Below are positions 37,701-48,554 of a stretch of DNA of 64,000 bases, in pieces; the first letter of the stretch is position 1, and every line of letters begins with the position of its first letter. The DNA is from Dillenia suffruticosa (Eukaryota > Streptophyta > Magnoliopsida > Dilleniales > Dilleniaceae). The notes under the pieces are model-generated. The model did no database searches, was not told the DNA's origin, and was given only the letters and a program-made list of their open reading frames with translations. The DNA lies in assembly GCA_033439265.1 (NCBI GenBank), contig JAVTVX010000010.1:28757056-28821055 (forward strand). The letters run 5' to 3'. A program made the translations under genes and the position numbers.

Positions 37701-38633
37701 ATTTGTATCATAAGAAGGTGCAGTGCATCCTTCTAAGTACTCCACAAAACTCCCATCATCTGCAACTATGAGAGTTCTCTCAAACTGCCCAGTCTCTAAT
37801 GCGTTAATTCTAAAATAAGTTGAGATTTGCATGGGGCACTTAGTGTTTTTGGGAATATAACAAAAGGAACCATCACTAAACACCGCAGAATTCAAAGCAG
37901 CATAGTAATTATCCTCACAGGGAACAACTCTGCCTAAATACTTCCTAACCAAGTCAGGATACTCCCGTATTGCCTCCGAAATAGAACAAAATATCACTCC
38001 AGCTTTCTCTAATGTCTTCCTGTGAGTTGTAGCAATCGAGACGCTATCAAGAACAGCATCGACGGCAACATTAGCCAGTCGATTTTGCTCGTTTAGTGGA
38101 ATCCCTAATTTATCAAAGTACCTAAGAAGCTCGGGATCGGCTTCTTCGAGACTGTTGAGAGTTTTCTTTTGCTTAGGCTCAGAATAATAACAAATATCTT
38201 GGAAATTAATAGGTGGGTATAGATTATCTGACCATTTCGGTTCCTTCATATTGAGAAATTTCTCATAGGAGCTCAAACGGAAGTCGAGCATCCAATCAGG
38301 TTCGTTCTTTCGAGCAGAGATCATGCGAATCGTGTTCTCGGAGAGCCCTTTGGGAATGGAATAGGAATCGATGTTTTCGACGAAACCCCATTTATATTCG
38401 CGCTTCAGCAGCTTCTGAAGAGTTTTCTTGCTGTCGGTGTCTTCGACGGATTCAGGGTTCACGGTTCTTGTGGAATCGTAGCCGACGTCAGCATGGATTC
38501 TGAAGGAGGTGGAAGATCTTTGTTTTGGAGTTGAGATTTTGGGGTGGAAGAGCTTGGAGGGTCTGGCAGGAGGTTCAATTACTGAGGAGGGCCGAGGAGA
38601 GAGGGAGGAGACATTAGTCACCAAAAAAGCCAT
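31799..38633 (-). CDS. SUFB: SUFB, plastid Fe-S cluster scaffold protein, two exons
   Basis: Exon 1 is 38633-37215 (473 codons, donor CAG|GTGAGT) and exon 2 is 32017-31799 (72 codons plus stop, acceptor GCAG|GTAAAG). Together they give a 545-residue protein with phase 0 at the junction. The first 50-odd residues are Ser/Pro/Lys-rich like a chloroplast transit peptide. The rest matches SufB along its length: EGCTAP at 301-306, the beta-helix core ([20 protein letters not shown], 377-396), [20 protein letters not shown] at 451-470 with Cys455, and RIEHEAS with His483. The Cys455-His483 spacing of 28 equals that of E. coli Cys405 and His433, which are implicated in cluster assembly. SufB forms the SufBC2D complex, with SufC as ATPase, building Fe-S clusters in the plastid stroma. 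No lesion is visible. A CT/GA tract lies about 150 bp upstream of the ATG. Confidence 0.96.
32018..37214 (-). other. SUFB intron, 5.2 kb
   Basis: Bounded by GTGAGT at 37214 and GCAG ending at 32018. It contains a retroelement fragment (about 34780-36055). Otherwise only AT-rich sequence and a C run at about 32557-32567 are visible. I found no host exon inside. Confidence 0.85.
34780..36055 (-). mobile_element. Decayed pararetrovirus-like or related retroelement fragment inside the SUFB intron
   Basis: On minus, pieces of a polyprotein-like reading appear in order. About 36055-35935: a segment containing [13 protein letters not shown]. About 35890-35775: [20 protein letters not shown] and a Ser/Asp/Glu-rich stretch ending in a stop. 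About 34868-34813: [15 protein letters not shown]. The last piece resembles a conserved block that I associate with plant caulimovirus-like polyproteins, upstream of their zinc-knuckle region. Frameshifts and stops are frequent, including a TGA directly before that block, so nothing functional is encoded. It lies in the same orientation as SUFB. No reverse transcriptase or ends were found; assignment is tentative. Confidence 0.4.
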
Positions 38634-38778
38634 GGATGAATGGACAACGGGAGAGGAAATAGGGGGTAAAGTATGTTATGTAATGTATGTATCACCGATC
38701 AGAAGAACTGTTTCGATTCTGTGCGGGTTTTCGGCGGGGAAGGGGCGTGTGTTCTGTGGACCAAACTCTCTCCCCTCT

Positions 38779-38802
38779 TTCTCTCTCTCTCTCTCTCTCT
38801 CT
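38779..38802. repeat. (CT)n tract in the SUFB leader or promoter
   Basis: Reads as (GA)n on the SUFB strand, about 150 bp upstream of its ATG. GA-rich elements are common near plant transcription starts. Confidence 0.85.
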
Positions 38803-38899
38803 CCCCCCGCACACGGCCAGTGATTTGTGTGTGGGGCTAACGTCCCCGTTTGATTTCACTCCCCCCTTCTCTATGGGGTCCTGCTTTTGAGCCACTTGT

Positions 38900-40790
38900 C
38901 CAGTTGTTGTGCACCAAAGCTCTTCCAGCCCACTTTTATTTTCGATCCAAGCCTAACCCAAGGGTACAAACACTTGGATATTGTTTTTTCATATTCCTTG
39001 TTTATTTGTTATCTATCTATTAGTTTATTTATTAAAATTTATTTTTTATTGTTACATATTGCTTGACATGCGGGTGCTATAAAATTCTAAGGAGGCCCTC
39101 CGTTGGTATTCAAAAATTGAAATTGAATTTAAAATAAAAAATTTTGAAAATAAATTTAAAAAATCTATATCTTTATTTATATTTTAGAAACCCCATAAGG
39201 GTTTTTGTTTTTAAATTTCATTCTTATTTTATTAATCTAAACAAATAATATAAATTTTAATTTATTTTTTATTTTTTATTCATTTTAAACGAGCACTTCT
39301 TAGTATTTATGCACCACTTGGTGGAGAGAAGTTTTAGCGTTTAATGAGGGCAGCCCTTTCTCTTTGCTCATTTAAAACTATCAAATAAAATACACCTTTC
39401 TTTTAGACAAATGTTGGAGGAGTTTCCTATGCTGATGTGTTTTTTTTTTTTAAAAACAAATATATGCAAATAATTTATTGTCAGCCCTCAAGTTTTGACC
39501 ATGTAATCTGAATCATATTTATTGAGGTTACCAGATGATATTTAAAACTTAGTTTTCTATTTTTTTTTTTAATTTTTGAATCAAAATTTGAGTTTTAATC
39601 TTCCCTTTAGATTAATTTATAAACTTCCAACCTAAAAATTGGGATCCGAAAATGGTAGTGGACAATTGCCTCTAACTCGATTTGGGTTCCGAAAAACTCA
39701 GAGAACACTTCGCCCTATACATGAAAAAATTCAAACCATATACGGATCAAAAAGAAAAGATGAAAAGTAATGGCTTTGCTCTATAATAGTAGTAATTGTC
39801 AAATTTAACTATCAACGGTTTATCCATGAATTAAGATGAAATATAGTGAGTTGGGTGATTAACCTAGAGGTACTTCGGTCATCAATCCATCTATTACTGA
39901 TCCAGGCAGCATCTTGAGAGGATTTGATCTTGACAGTTGCAGGACCTAATTGTGTCATCAAGTAAAACACATTTCAGTCAGCATCACGAGGACCCTTTGA
40001 ACTCTTGAGAACTCTTTCCTCCATTTCTTAGAATCTTTGTTGTGAGGAGCCTTGGATTTCATTTCAAGTTGTTCACAGTGCTTATTTGATGAGATTATTT
40101 TATTTATTTATTTTTGACTTATATCTTCATGAATCCATGCGGGGAGCTTATCCAAAGCAAGAATCCACTTAAGACTTATTGTCTTTGCTGATCCTACCTG
40201 TGCAGGCATGCAGGCTTGACAGAGAGATGAATTATTCATATGCGGTCGTTAACTCGGCATTGCTTTTTTCTGAGTTGATAGACGGGATAGATCAGGTCTT
40301 CAATACTTAAACTTTCATAATTCTAATTTATACATTATATTGCCAAAGACTAGGCTGCCTCTACTAGTTCTTTTGTTTCAATACACAGTTGGTTTTTTTT
40401 TTCTTTTTCTTTTTCTTGCTAGACGGGAGGCACTTATGTACTAGCAGGCCGGTACAGTATGACGGGAGATGTCGCGATATCTTTTCATACTCGTGAATTT
40501 TTTTGACATGACTCGGTTGGCTTTCCTGTTGAGTCTAACTCCTTTTGGGTAAGTTGTAATATCTTATTTTGTAATTTTATTTTATGATCCATGATGTTCA
40601 AATATGTTTTCGAGTATTTATGCTCTTTAACATGGGTACTATGATTAGTTAGTTCATTACAATTTTATTCGTATTGTCATATCACTGCACTTGCTTTTTT
40701 TTTTTTTTTTTCATTGTGACATACTGTATGTTTTAAACAAGATGATGATTTTTAATTATAAATCTTATTTATTTTAGTTATACAATACCA
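38900..40790. other. Intergenic, no gene recognised
   Basis: AT-rich with T runs (near 40694). A less AT-rich patch at 40.42-40.56 kb shows no recognisable reading. Confidence 0.45.
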
Positions 40791-41437
40791 AAAGGCTCTC
40801 TTCTATTTTTACACAACAAAAATTGAAAAACCAGAGTCATATAGCAAATATGATCCCAACTTGAATCAAGTTGTGATCCTTTATTGCCGCATCATATTAA
40901 TCACTTCAAATTTTACTAGGCTGCAATACTCTGTACATTCTAAAGCTATCATTTGTTTTCTATTTTTGCAACCCTCAAGCAGTTTTTGTCTTGAGATAAA
41001 AAGGATTAATCTCAGAGCTTAGATATATGTTTCTTTGTATGGTAAAACATAGACCTTATTTTTTAAATACAATTGTATAGATTAATCCTTTTTATGGCCT
41101 AAAATGTTGTCAGGATTCCGTTCCACTTGATATTCAAAAATCAAAATCCCATATGGCTTAGATTTTCCTTGGAAATTCTCATCAATCGCAAGCATAGCCG
41201 ACGAGGAAAATGCCCTAAAAAGGATTTGTTGAAATATGAGCATCGGAGTTGAATTAAAAAAGACAAAAACTCTACCAAAATGATCCAACTGGGTGTATAC
41301 CCTTTACATTCTCTTTAATCACACTTTAATAAAACAACATAACTCTGAGCGTGCCTTCATAGGACCTAGTAAGTAGTAAATACGACTCCACAAACTTGGG
41401 TGTTACCTAGAAATTCTTCCTGAAAGCACAAAAGCCC

Positions 41438-41962
41438 TCACTCCTTTGGCTGTACAATTTGGTCGGGGCAGGGGACTGGGATTGTGTAGCAGGCATATGG
41501 CACTATAATTCCAAAAGCAGCCATAAAACCTGTGAGGGCAACATAAGCGATGCGCTGCCTCACCTTGGCGTGAAACTGCCGTTCAAGTCTTGGGTAATCG
41601 AAAGCAGTGGGAGCCGTAGGATTGCCTTCCAATCGGCGTATCTTTTGGTAGATCATTTGCTCCTGAATCTCTGTCTGATCAAGCCGCTTCTGAGTTAGAA
41701 AGCAGTTGACGGCGTGGTTGAAGAAGTGGTAAAAACATGGACAAGTGGAGAGAAGAGAGGACGCAAATGGAATCCACCAAAATTGGCGAGGGAAAATTGC
41801 GTGAGCAATTGAACAGAGTGTGTAGGCTTGAAAGATTACGTAAAAGACGAACACACGTGTGGCTTTCTGTTGGTAATAGTCAACAGTTTGTTCTTGTTTT
41901 TCATTATTTTTGCCAAATTCTTTGTGGATTCGCCGGAGCTCGTCCAGATCCGATCTTGCCAT
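41438..41962 (-). CDS. Small three-TM membrane protein, paralog 3
   Basis: A 174-residue protein starting MARSDLDELRRI. I preferred this ATG over an upstream in-frame one (42028) because paralog 4 starts at exactly this position and a TATA-like box lies 69-76 bp upstream. Residues 1-35 form a charged helix ending VDYYQQKATR. Membrane segments are about 36-57 (FVFYVIFQAYTLCSIAHAIF), 61-85 (FWWIPFASSLL) and 138-161 (IAYVALTGFMAAFGIIVPYA). Between TM2 and TM3 is the family signature RLDQTEIQEQMIYQKIRR, then a Pro-rich linker. The tail DQIVQPKE is polar. About 86 percent identical to paralog 4 by hand count. No enzymatic motif or known domain was recognised; function unknown. Confidence 0.75.
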   Translation of the reverse strand: MARSDLDELRRIHKEFGKNNEKQEQTVDYYQQKATRVFVFYVIFQAYTLCSIAHAIFPRQFWWIPFASSLLSTCPCFYHFFNHAVNCFLTQKRLDQTEIQEQMIYQKIRRLEGNPTAPTAFDYPRLERQFHAKVRQRIAYVALTGFMAAFGIIVPYACYTIPVPCPDQIVQPKE

Positions 41963-42030
41963 GATTCCTCCCTTCTCAGAAGAAGAAAGGGAGGGCTTTA
42001 CGTAATTTTGTCCCTTCACAACAGACACAA

Positions 42031-42038
42031 CTTATATG
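42031..42038 (-). promoter_or_regulatory. TATA-like box of paralog 3
   Basis: CATATAAG on minus, 69-76 bp before the chosen ATG. The same element, slightly longer, sits at nearly the same distance before paralog 4. Confidence 0.5.
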
Positions 42039-42343
42039 AAAATAAATAAATAAATAAACGTCGGGGCTGATGGCAAGGCATTTTGACGACTTCAAAACAT
42101 GAAAACCAAAATGATGCCCACTGTATGTTAACAACTTTACAATTCTAAGTACCGAAGGAGATGCTTTTGTTCTAGAAACACCAAAAGAAAAGAAAATACA
42201 CCTTACCCAATTTTTACCATTTTGGAATCTCAGCATTCAATCCAACATCCGCTGTCCTTTTGGTCTTATGGATCTAGAATCTTAAATTCAACTGTTTTTA
42301 AGACTCCTTGAATATTCCGTAAAACTAAATTAATACACAATAT

Positions 42344-42425
42344 TATCTTCAAACAACAGTTCAGTGGTCACAATTCTCTCTCTCAATCCCATAATCCGAT
42401 ATTCAAATCTCGTATAACTAAAAAA
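42344..42425 (+). mobile_element. Very short SINE (82 bp) with 16-bp TSD and paralogous empty site
   Basis: Flanked by AATTAATACACAATAT (42328-42343) and AATTAATATACAATAT (42426-42441), 15 of 16 identical. Unit 2 has a single AACTAATACACAATAT at 46282-46297 with nothing inserted. The body carries an A-box-like TTCAGTGGTCAC, a B-box-like ATTCAAATCTCG and an A7 tail. Confidence 0.9.
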
Positions 42426-43845
42426 AATTAATATACAATATCTATATATTTTGACCAATATACTTACATTCATGATTCCCATCAACCATCATCGCAGTTC
42501 CATTCACACTATTCAACTATTGCGACCAATGAAACTATCAATGCTCTTTCCAATCTCTTACTATAGTTATTGACTTTTACTCAATTACAGACTGCTCAAA
42601 CATATGTTAAACTCGAACGGCATATCTTGTTCACATTTTAAACATGTGAGAATTTATTCGTAAATAACTTCTCATCTTCACGCGTGATATAAACCCCCCC
42701 TTTAAACTATCTCTGTTTTCAGTAATCTCTCTTTCCCTCAAGTCTTCACTTTTGGACTACCCTTTTTCTTAGTGAACTCCAATAAAAAAGAAATGTCAAA
42801 GAAAAAAAATTACAAAATTATAACCAGACCAGACCATCTTTTTATGACATACATGGAATAGTTTACAGGAAGAAATCGTCATGTTAATTTGACCTTAGGG
42901 TATACCAGTTCTAAAATCCTACAAACACTAAATTACTACAATATGGACAGACTATATATGCTAAATGCATGAATTGCTAGATCATAGATCTCTTTAGTTT
43001 TATAGAATTGTGCATAAATAATCATTACGAATAAATAATTACTATCGTACAAAATATTCTTATCAGAACTCGCCGTAAGAGTACCCACTGCGGTCATAGC
43101 CATCAAAACCATTCTCTTCTCTAAATTGATTTATCTCATTTTCCTTAATTTCTAGATACGAATTTTAATCATATAACTTTTCGGATCACATGTTTAGGTA
43201 GAAAGAGGAACCATCTATGTATATTACTTGACATTAATTAAATACATCAATCATGTAGCCATATAAAAGATTAATATAATTAATTAAATAGATTTATTAT
43301 GTAAAGATATGAAAAGTGGATATCTTAATGTCATAACCTCGTAATCTTCCAAATACTCATCACATTCATCTTATCTTACTTTATTGTTTTTCATTTGTCT
43401 CGGTACTTCAGAGATTCCTCAGCAAACATGTTATTGCCCAGTTGCCACTACAAGCCAACAAAGGACACGGAAGCAAAGGATGGCCACTTGCTCCAAAATC
43501 CAAAGCTAAAAGTCCGCAAACGTTGGATCGAAGGTTCCATTCCTACTCAAAAATTCAAAGCAGAAAGCGTGTTCTGATGACTCGTTCAAATGGACATCAT
43601 ATTTGCCTCTTCAGCATTGCAACGTCATGTTTGCTAGTGCCTGCTTACTTCTTTGTATGTCCATAGACGGCTGCTGCCATCCGCGCAGGATAACAAAATG
43701 AAAGTAACATAGAAGCAAGATAGGTTGATCGTCGTGGAAAATGTTGATGTCAAGTGGAATGAGAATTCTAATTCTAATTATAGATTCAATTAGTATCATT
43801 GTTTCTTTTAAAAATTGTTATTATTTATTTAAGCAGGATAATTAA

Positions 43846-44333
43846 AATTACTTCTATTTTCCTCTCTGTTTCTCTGTTAATTCAATTACTATTATTAATT
43901 TCTTTTAAAAAAAGTTATTATCATTAATTGAAAAGGACAACTAGGATTAGGTAACAATTAGATCTTTCTCTCTCTCTCTTCCTTTTTTATCAAATGCCTC
44001 TCTTCTCTCTTCCTCCCTCTATAGCTCCCTCCCCCGCCGAGCCCTAAACCTTTATTCGTCTCCCTCTCTCTCTGACCAAGCCCTAAGCCCCAAGCCCCAC
44101 TTTCTGTCTCTCTCTCTCTCTCTCACCCCATCATTTTACTCTTCCGCGGTTTCTCTTTGTCTTTCTTTTTCTTTTCGCAATTTGTGAGAATTTTGAATTC
44201 AAAATTGAAAAATAAATTGAATTAAATGTCAAAAAATATAAGAAAATCTAATTAAATAGAAAAAATATAACTGAAGGGAGTAAATGTGGATAAAAATAAC
44301 CCTCTTTTAATTTTTTTTCAATTGATATTTTAA
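43846..44333. other. Spacer between tandem units
   Basis: A CT-rich stretch at 43.97-44.14 kb, then AT-rich sequence. The last 50 bp (about 44290-44340, AAAATAACCCTCTTTTAATT then AGGCTCTC) also occur at about 60716-60771. Confidence 0.6.
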
Positions 44334-44949
44334 AAAGGCTCTCTTCTATTTTGCACCCTAAAAATCGAAAAACCGAGTCACATACCAAATATGACCCAAA
44401 CTTGAATGAAGTTGTATTCCCTTATTACCGCTTCATATCCATCACTTAAAAATTTGCTGGGCTGTGCTAGGCTGCAATACTGTGTACATTCTAATGCCGC
44501 CATTTTTTTTTTCATTTTTGCAACCCTCCAGCAGTTTTTGTCTTGAGATCAACCTCGAAAAAGGAAGGAAAAAAAAAAAGATTAATCGTAGAGCTTTCAT
44601 TTTTGTCTTGATATTCAAATATCAAAAATCCAATATGCCATAGAATTTCCTCGGAATTTCTAATCAATCCAACGCATAGCCTAAGCACTAACCGGGAAAT
44701 CTTGGACATGATGAAAATGTCCTAAAAAAGATTCGTTGAAAATATAAGCTTCAGAGTTGAAGTAAAGAGACATAAAAACACTAGCAAAATGATCCAACTG
44801 GGGCTATTCCCTTTACATTCTCTTAATCACAAACTAATAGAACAACATAATTTTGAGCTCTAGTAAGTACCATCATAGGGCTTGGAAGTAAATCTGACTC
44901 CACAAACTCGGCTGTTACCTAGTAATTCTTGCTGAAAGTACAGAAGCCC

Positions 44950-45477
44950 TCACTCCTTTAGCAGTACAATTTGGTCGTGGCAGGGGATTGGGATTGAGTA
45001 GCAGGCATATGGCACGATAATTCCAAAAGCAGCCATAACAGAACCTGTGAGGGCAACATAAGCGATGCGCCGCCTCAGCTTGGCGTGAAACTGCCGTTCA
45101 AGTCTTGGGTAATCGATAGCAGTGGGAGCTGTAGGATGGCCTTCCAATCGGCGTATCTTTTGGTAGATCATTTGCTCCAGAATCTGTGTCTGATCAAGCC
45201 GCTTCTGAGTCAGAAAGCAGTTGACGGCATGGTAGAAGAAGTGGTAAAAACTTGGACACGTGGAGAGAAGAGAGGACACAAAAGGAATCCACCAAAATTG
45301 GCTAGGGAAAATTGCGTGAGCTATTGAACAGAGTGTGTAGGCTTGAAAGATTACGTAAAAGAGGAACACACGTGTGGCTTTCTGTTGGTAATAGTCAACA
45401 GCTTGTTCTTGGTTTTCGTTAATTCTAGCAAATTCTCTGTGGATTCGCCGGAGCTCGTCTAGATGCGATCTTGCCAT
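44950..45477 (-). CDS. Small three-TM membrane protein, paralog 4
   Basis: A 175-residue protein, MARSHLDELRRIHREFARIN at the start. The plan is identical to paralog 3: helix 1-35, membrane segments about 36-57, 61-85 and 138-162, signature RLDQTQILEQMIYQKIRR, polar tail DQIVLLKE. It differs from paralog 3 at about 24 residues plus one inserted residue (GSVMAAF against GFMAAF), with changes concentrated in the N-terminal helix and tail, while TM1 and the YQKIRRLEG segment are almost unchanged. The open frame and preserved membrane segments suggest it is, or was until recently, under selection. Function unknown. Confidence 0.75.
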   Translation of the reverse strand: MARSHLDELRRIHREFARINENQEQAVDYYQQKATRVFLFYVIFQAYTLCSIAHAIFPSQFWWIPFVSSLLSTCPSFYHFFYHAVNCFLTQKRLDQTQILEQMIYQKIRRLEGHPTAPTAIDYPRLERQFHAKLRRRIAYVALTGSVMAAFGIIVPYACYSIPIPCHDQIVLLKE

Positions 45478-45548
45478 GATACCTCCCTTCTCTGAGTTAG
45501 AAAAGAGAGGGCTTTACGTTAAGTTTGTCTCATCACAACAAGCGCCTA

Positions 45549-45558
45549 CTTATATATG
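45549..45558 (-). promoter_or_regulatory. TATA-like box of paralog 4
   Basis: CATATATAAG on minus, 72-81 bp before the ATG; counterpart of the box at 42031-42038. Confidence 0.5.
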
Positions 45559-45715
45559 AAATAAATAAATAAATAGACGCGGGGCTGGTAGTGAGGCGTT
45601 TCGACAACTTCAAAACATGACAACTAAAATGATGTCCATCGTATGTCAATAACATTACCATTCTAAGTACTAGGAGATGCCTTTGTGCTAGAAACACAAA
45701 AAGAAAAGAAAATAC

Positions 45716-46150
45716 TGTAAGAATACATGGGCATGATTCTGGTATAAAAGTTGAGTCGATTTATTGTTACTTCCGATCATTTTTTTTTTCTTTATTTCCG
45801 ATAACAGTAAAAATTCCAAAACGTTCCGTATAATATATATAAACTTTTTAAATCTTTAATTTCACTCGATAGATATATAAAATGATAAAAATTTAGATTT
45901 AGAGATCAAATACATTAAAATATGGTTTATATAAACACTTAACTATTAAACTGTTATTAAAATTTTATGATTGTTATCTTAAATTATTGTTAGATATTAT
46001 AGGAAGACAATTAAATATTTAAAATAAAAAAAAATGATTATGTGAAGTTTTGAATGGACCATCAAAATTTCTGTAAATATAACCCAATTTAGATCCATTC
46101 AATTTTTTATCACATTTGATCTTTTGAATTTTTATGAAATATTCTTAACA
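45716..46150. mobile_element. Solo LTR-like insertion, 435 bp, TSD AATAC
   Basis: Starts TGTAAGAATA and ends TATTCTTAACA, short inverted ends typical of an LTR. Flanked by AATAC at 45711-45715 and 46151-46155. The paralogous unit has a single AATAC at 42195-42199 and uninterrupted sequence. No open frame is inside. A small non-autonomous DNA element is the alternative, but TG...CA with a 5-bp duplication favours an LTR. Confidence 0.82.
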
Positions 46151-47170
46151 AATACACCATACCCATATTACCATTTTGGAATGTCGGCCTTCTGTCCGAC
46201 ATCCGCTGTACTTTTTGGTCTTATGGATCTAGAATCTTAAATTCAATTCTCTTTATGACTCGGTGAATGTTCTGTAAACTAAACTAATACACAATATCTA
46301 TATATTTTGACCAATATACTTATGTTCATGATTCTCATCTATTATCATCATTGTTCCATTCACACTAATCATCTATGGAGATCAATGAAACTATCAATGC
46401 TCTTTCCAATCTCTCTCTATAGTTAATGAATTTTACTCAATTACAAACTGCTCAAGCACATATTAAACTCAAAACTATATCTTGTTAACATTTTAAACGT
46501 ATGAGAAGGTATTACCAAATAACTCTCATCTTATATAAAATCCCCTTTAAACTATCTCTATTTTTGGTAATCTATCTTAGGCCTCAGGTCTTCACTTTGG
46601 GACTGCCCTTTTTCTTGGTAAACTCCAATAAAAATGAAATGTCAAAGAAAAAAGTTACAAAATTGTAACGAAACTAGACCATCTTTTTATGGCATACGTG
46701 GAATAGTTTACGGGAAGAAATCGACATGTCAATTTGACCCTAAGTATACAGGTTCTAAAATCCTGCAAACACTAAATTACTACAATATGGCCAGACTATA
46801 TATGCTAAATGTATAAATTGCTAGCTCATAGACCTCTTAGTTTTACAAAATTGTGAATAAATAATCATTACAAATAAATAATTAGTGTCATACAAATATG
46901 TTCTTAAATTGATTTCTCTCATTGTCCTTACTTTCTAGATACGCATTCTAATAATATAACTTTTCATATCACATGTTTAGGTAGGGAGAGTATCTCTCTA
47001 TATATAGTACTTACATTAATTAAACACATCCATCAAGCAGTCATATGTAAGATTAATATAATTAATAAGATACATTTATTTTGTTACCATATGAAAAATT
47101 GATATCTTAATGTTATAATCTATAATCTTTCAAATACTCATCATACCAAAAGTTGATCATAATAATCATT

Positions 47171-48420
47171 CAAATACTCATCACATTCATCTTATCCTAC
47201 TTTATTGTTTGACAGTGTCATGTAATGAATTTTAGTAGTCAAAGATTCCTTAGCAGAGAGATCAAACTGCCCAATTGCCACTACAAGACAACAAAGGACA
47301 TATTTTGCTCAAAAATTCAAAGCTAGAAGTCCTCAAACATTGGATTGAAGGTTCCATGCCTACATGCCTCAAAAATTCAAAGTAGAAAACGAGTTCTGAT
47401 GACTCATTAAATGGATGCCATATTTTGCTCTCGAGAATTCCCATGTAATGTTTGCTATTTCCATGCTTACTACTTTGTATTTCCATATGCCGCCGCTGCC
47501 ATCCATGTATGATACTAAAATGAAAGTAACATAGAAGCAAGACAGGTTGATCATAATCTTATAATGAGAAGTTGATATCTTAATATCCTAATCTTATAAT
47601 CTTTCAATCAAAGGTTGATCGTAATAATCTTTCAAATACTCATCACATTCATCTTATCCTACTTTATTGTTTGACTTTTCATTTGTCATGTAATGAATTT
47701 TTATAGTCAAGGACTCCTTAGCAGAGAGATCATATGGTCCCCTTGCCACTATGAGCCAACAAAGGACATATTTTGCTCAAAAATTCAAAGCTAGAAGCCC
47801 TCAAACATTGGATCGAAGGTTCCATGCCTATATGCCTCAAAAATTCAAAGCAGTCATTGAAATGGACGTCATATTTTGCTCTCGAGCATTTCCACGTCAC
47901 GTTTTGTTAGTCCATGCTTACTATTTTGTATCCATATACCGCCGCTGCCATCTGTGTATGATAATAAAATGAAAGTAGCATAGAAACAAGATAGGTTGAT
48001 CATAATAATCTTTCAAATACTCATCACATTCATCTTATCCTACTTTATTGTTTGACTTCTCATTTGTCAGTTAATGAATTTTTATAGTCAAGGATTCCTT
48101 AGCAGAGAGATCATATCACCCAATTGCCACCACAAACCGAAGGACATATTCTGCTCAGGAATTCAAAGCTAGAAGAACTCAAACATTGTATCGAAGGTTC
48201 CATGCCTGCATGCCTTAAAAATTCAAAGTAGAAAGCACGCTCTGATGACTCATCGAAATGGACGTCATATTTTGTTCTCGACCATTCCAAGTTGGGAGAA
48301 GAGAGAAAAGTTTCTACCACTAGACTGTCTCCTTGGAAAAATGTTTGCTAGTTCATGTTTACTACTTTGAATGTCCAAATGAAAGTAACATAGAAGCAAG
48401 ATAGGTTGATCGTCATGGAA
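47171..48420. repeat. Three tandem copies of a 380-460-bp segment
   Basis: Copies start at 47171, 47632 and 48013 with CAAATACTCATCACATTCAT and each runs to about AACATAGAAGCAAGACAGGTT or its variant. Unit 1 of the tandem duplication has one copy (43350-43735). The short frames inside (for example AQKFKARSPQTLDRRFHAYM) recur but are broken and unconvincing as genes. Confidence 0.9.
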
Positions 48421-48554
48421 AATGTTGATGTCACGTGGAATGAGAATTCTAATTCTAATTATAGATTCAATTAGTATCATTGTTTCTTTTAAAAATTGTT
48501 ATTATTTATTTAAGCAGGATAATTAATTGTTATGAGATGAGTGAGCATAACGGC

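Larger units (their letters stand above)
40791..43845. repeat. Tandem duplication unit 1 (contains paralog 3)
   Basis: Begins AAAGGCTCTCTTCTATTT and ends AAGCAGGATAATTAA, matching 44334-48526. Unit length is 3,055 bp. It carries a mini-SINE (42344-42425) that unit 2 lacks, and has the empty site (AATAC at 42195-42199) of the solo LTR present in unit 2. Confidence 0.92.
44334..48526. repeat. Tandem duplication unit 2 (contains paralog 4)
   Basis: Colinear partner of 40791-43845 but 4,193 bp long. The excess is explained mainly by a 435-bp solo LTR (45716-46150) and by expansion of one segment to three copies (47171-48420). Its right end abuts the copia remnant. Confidence 0.92.

Noticed and set aside
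41963-42028. 22-codon N-terminal extension of paralog 3
   Set aside because: Paralog 4 has no matching extension and the TATA-like box would lie only a few bases upstream.
47262-48480. Several 60-90-codon frames on both strands with recurring peptides
   Set aside because: They recur only because the segment is tandemly repeated; frames are broken differently in each copy and no domain is visible.
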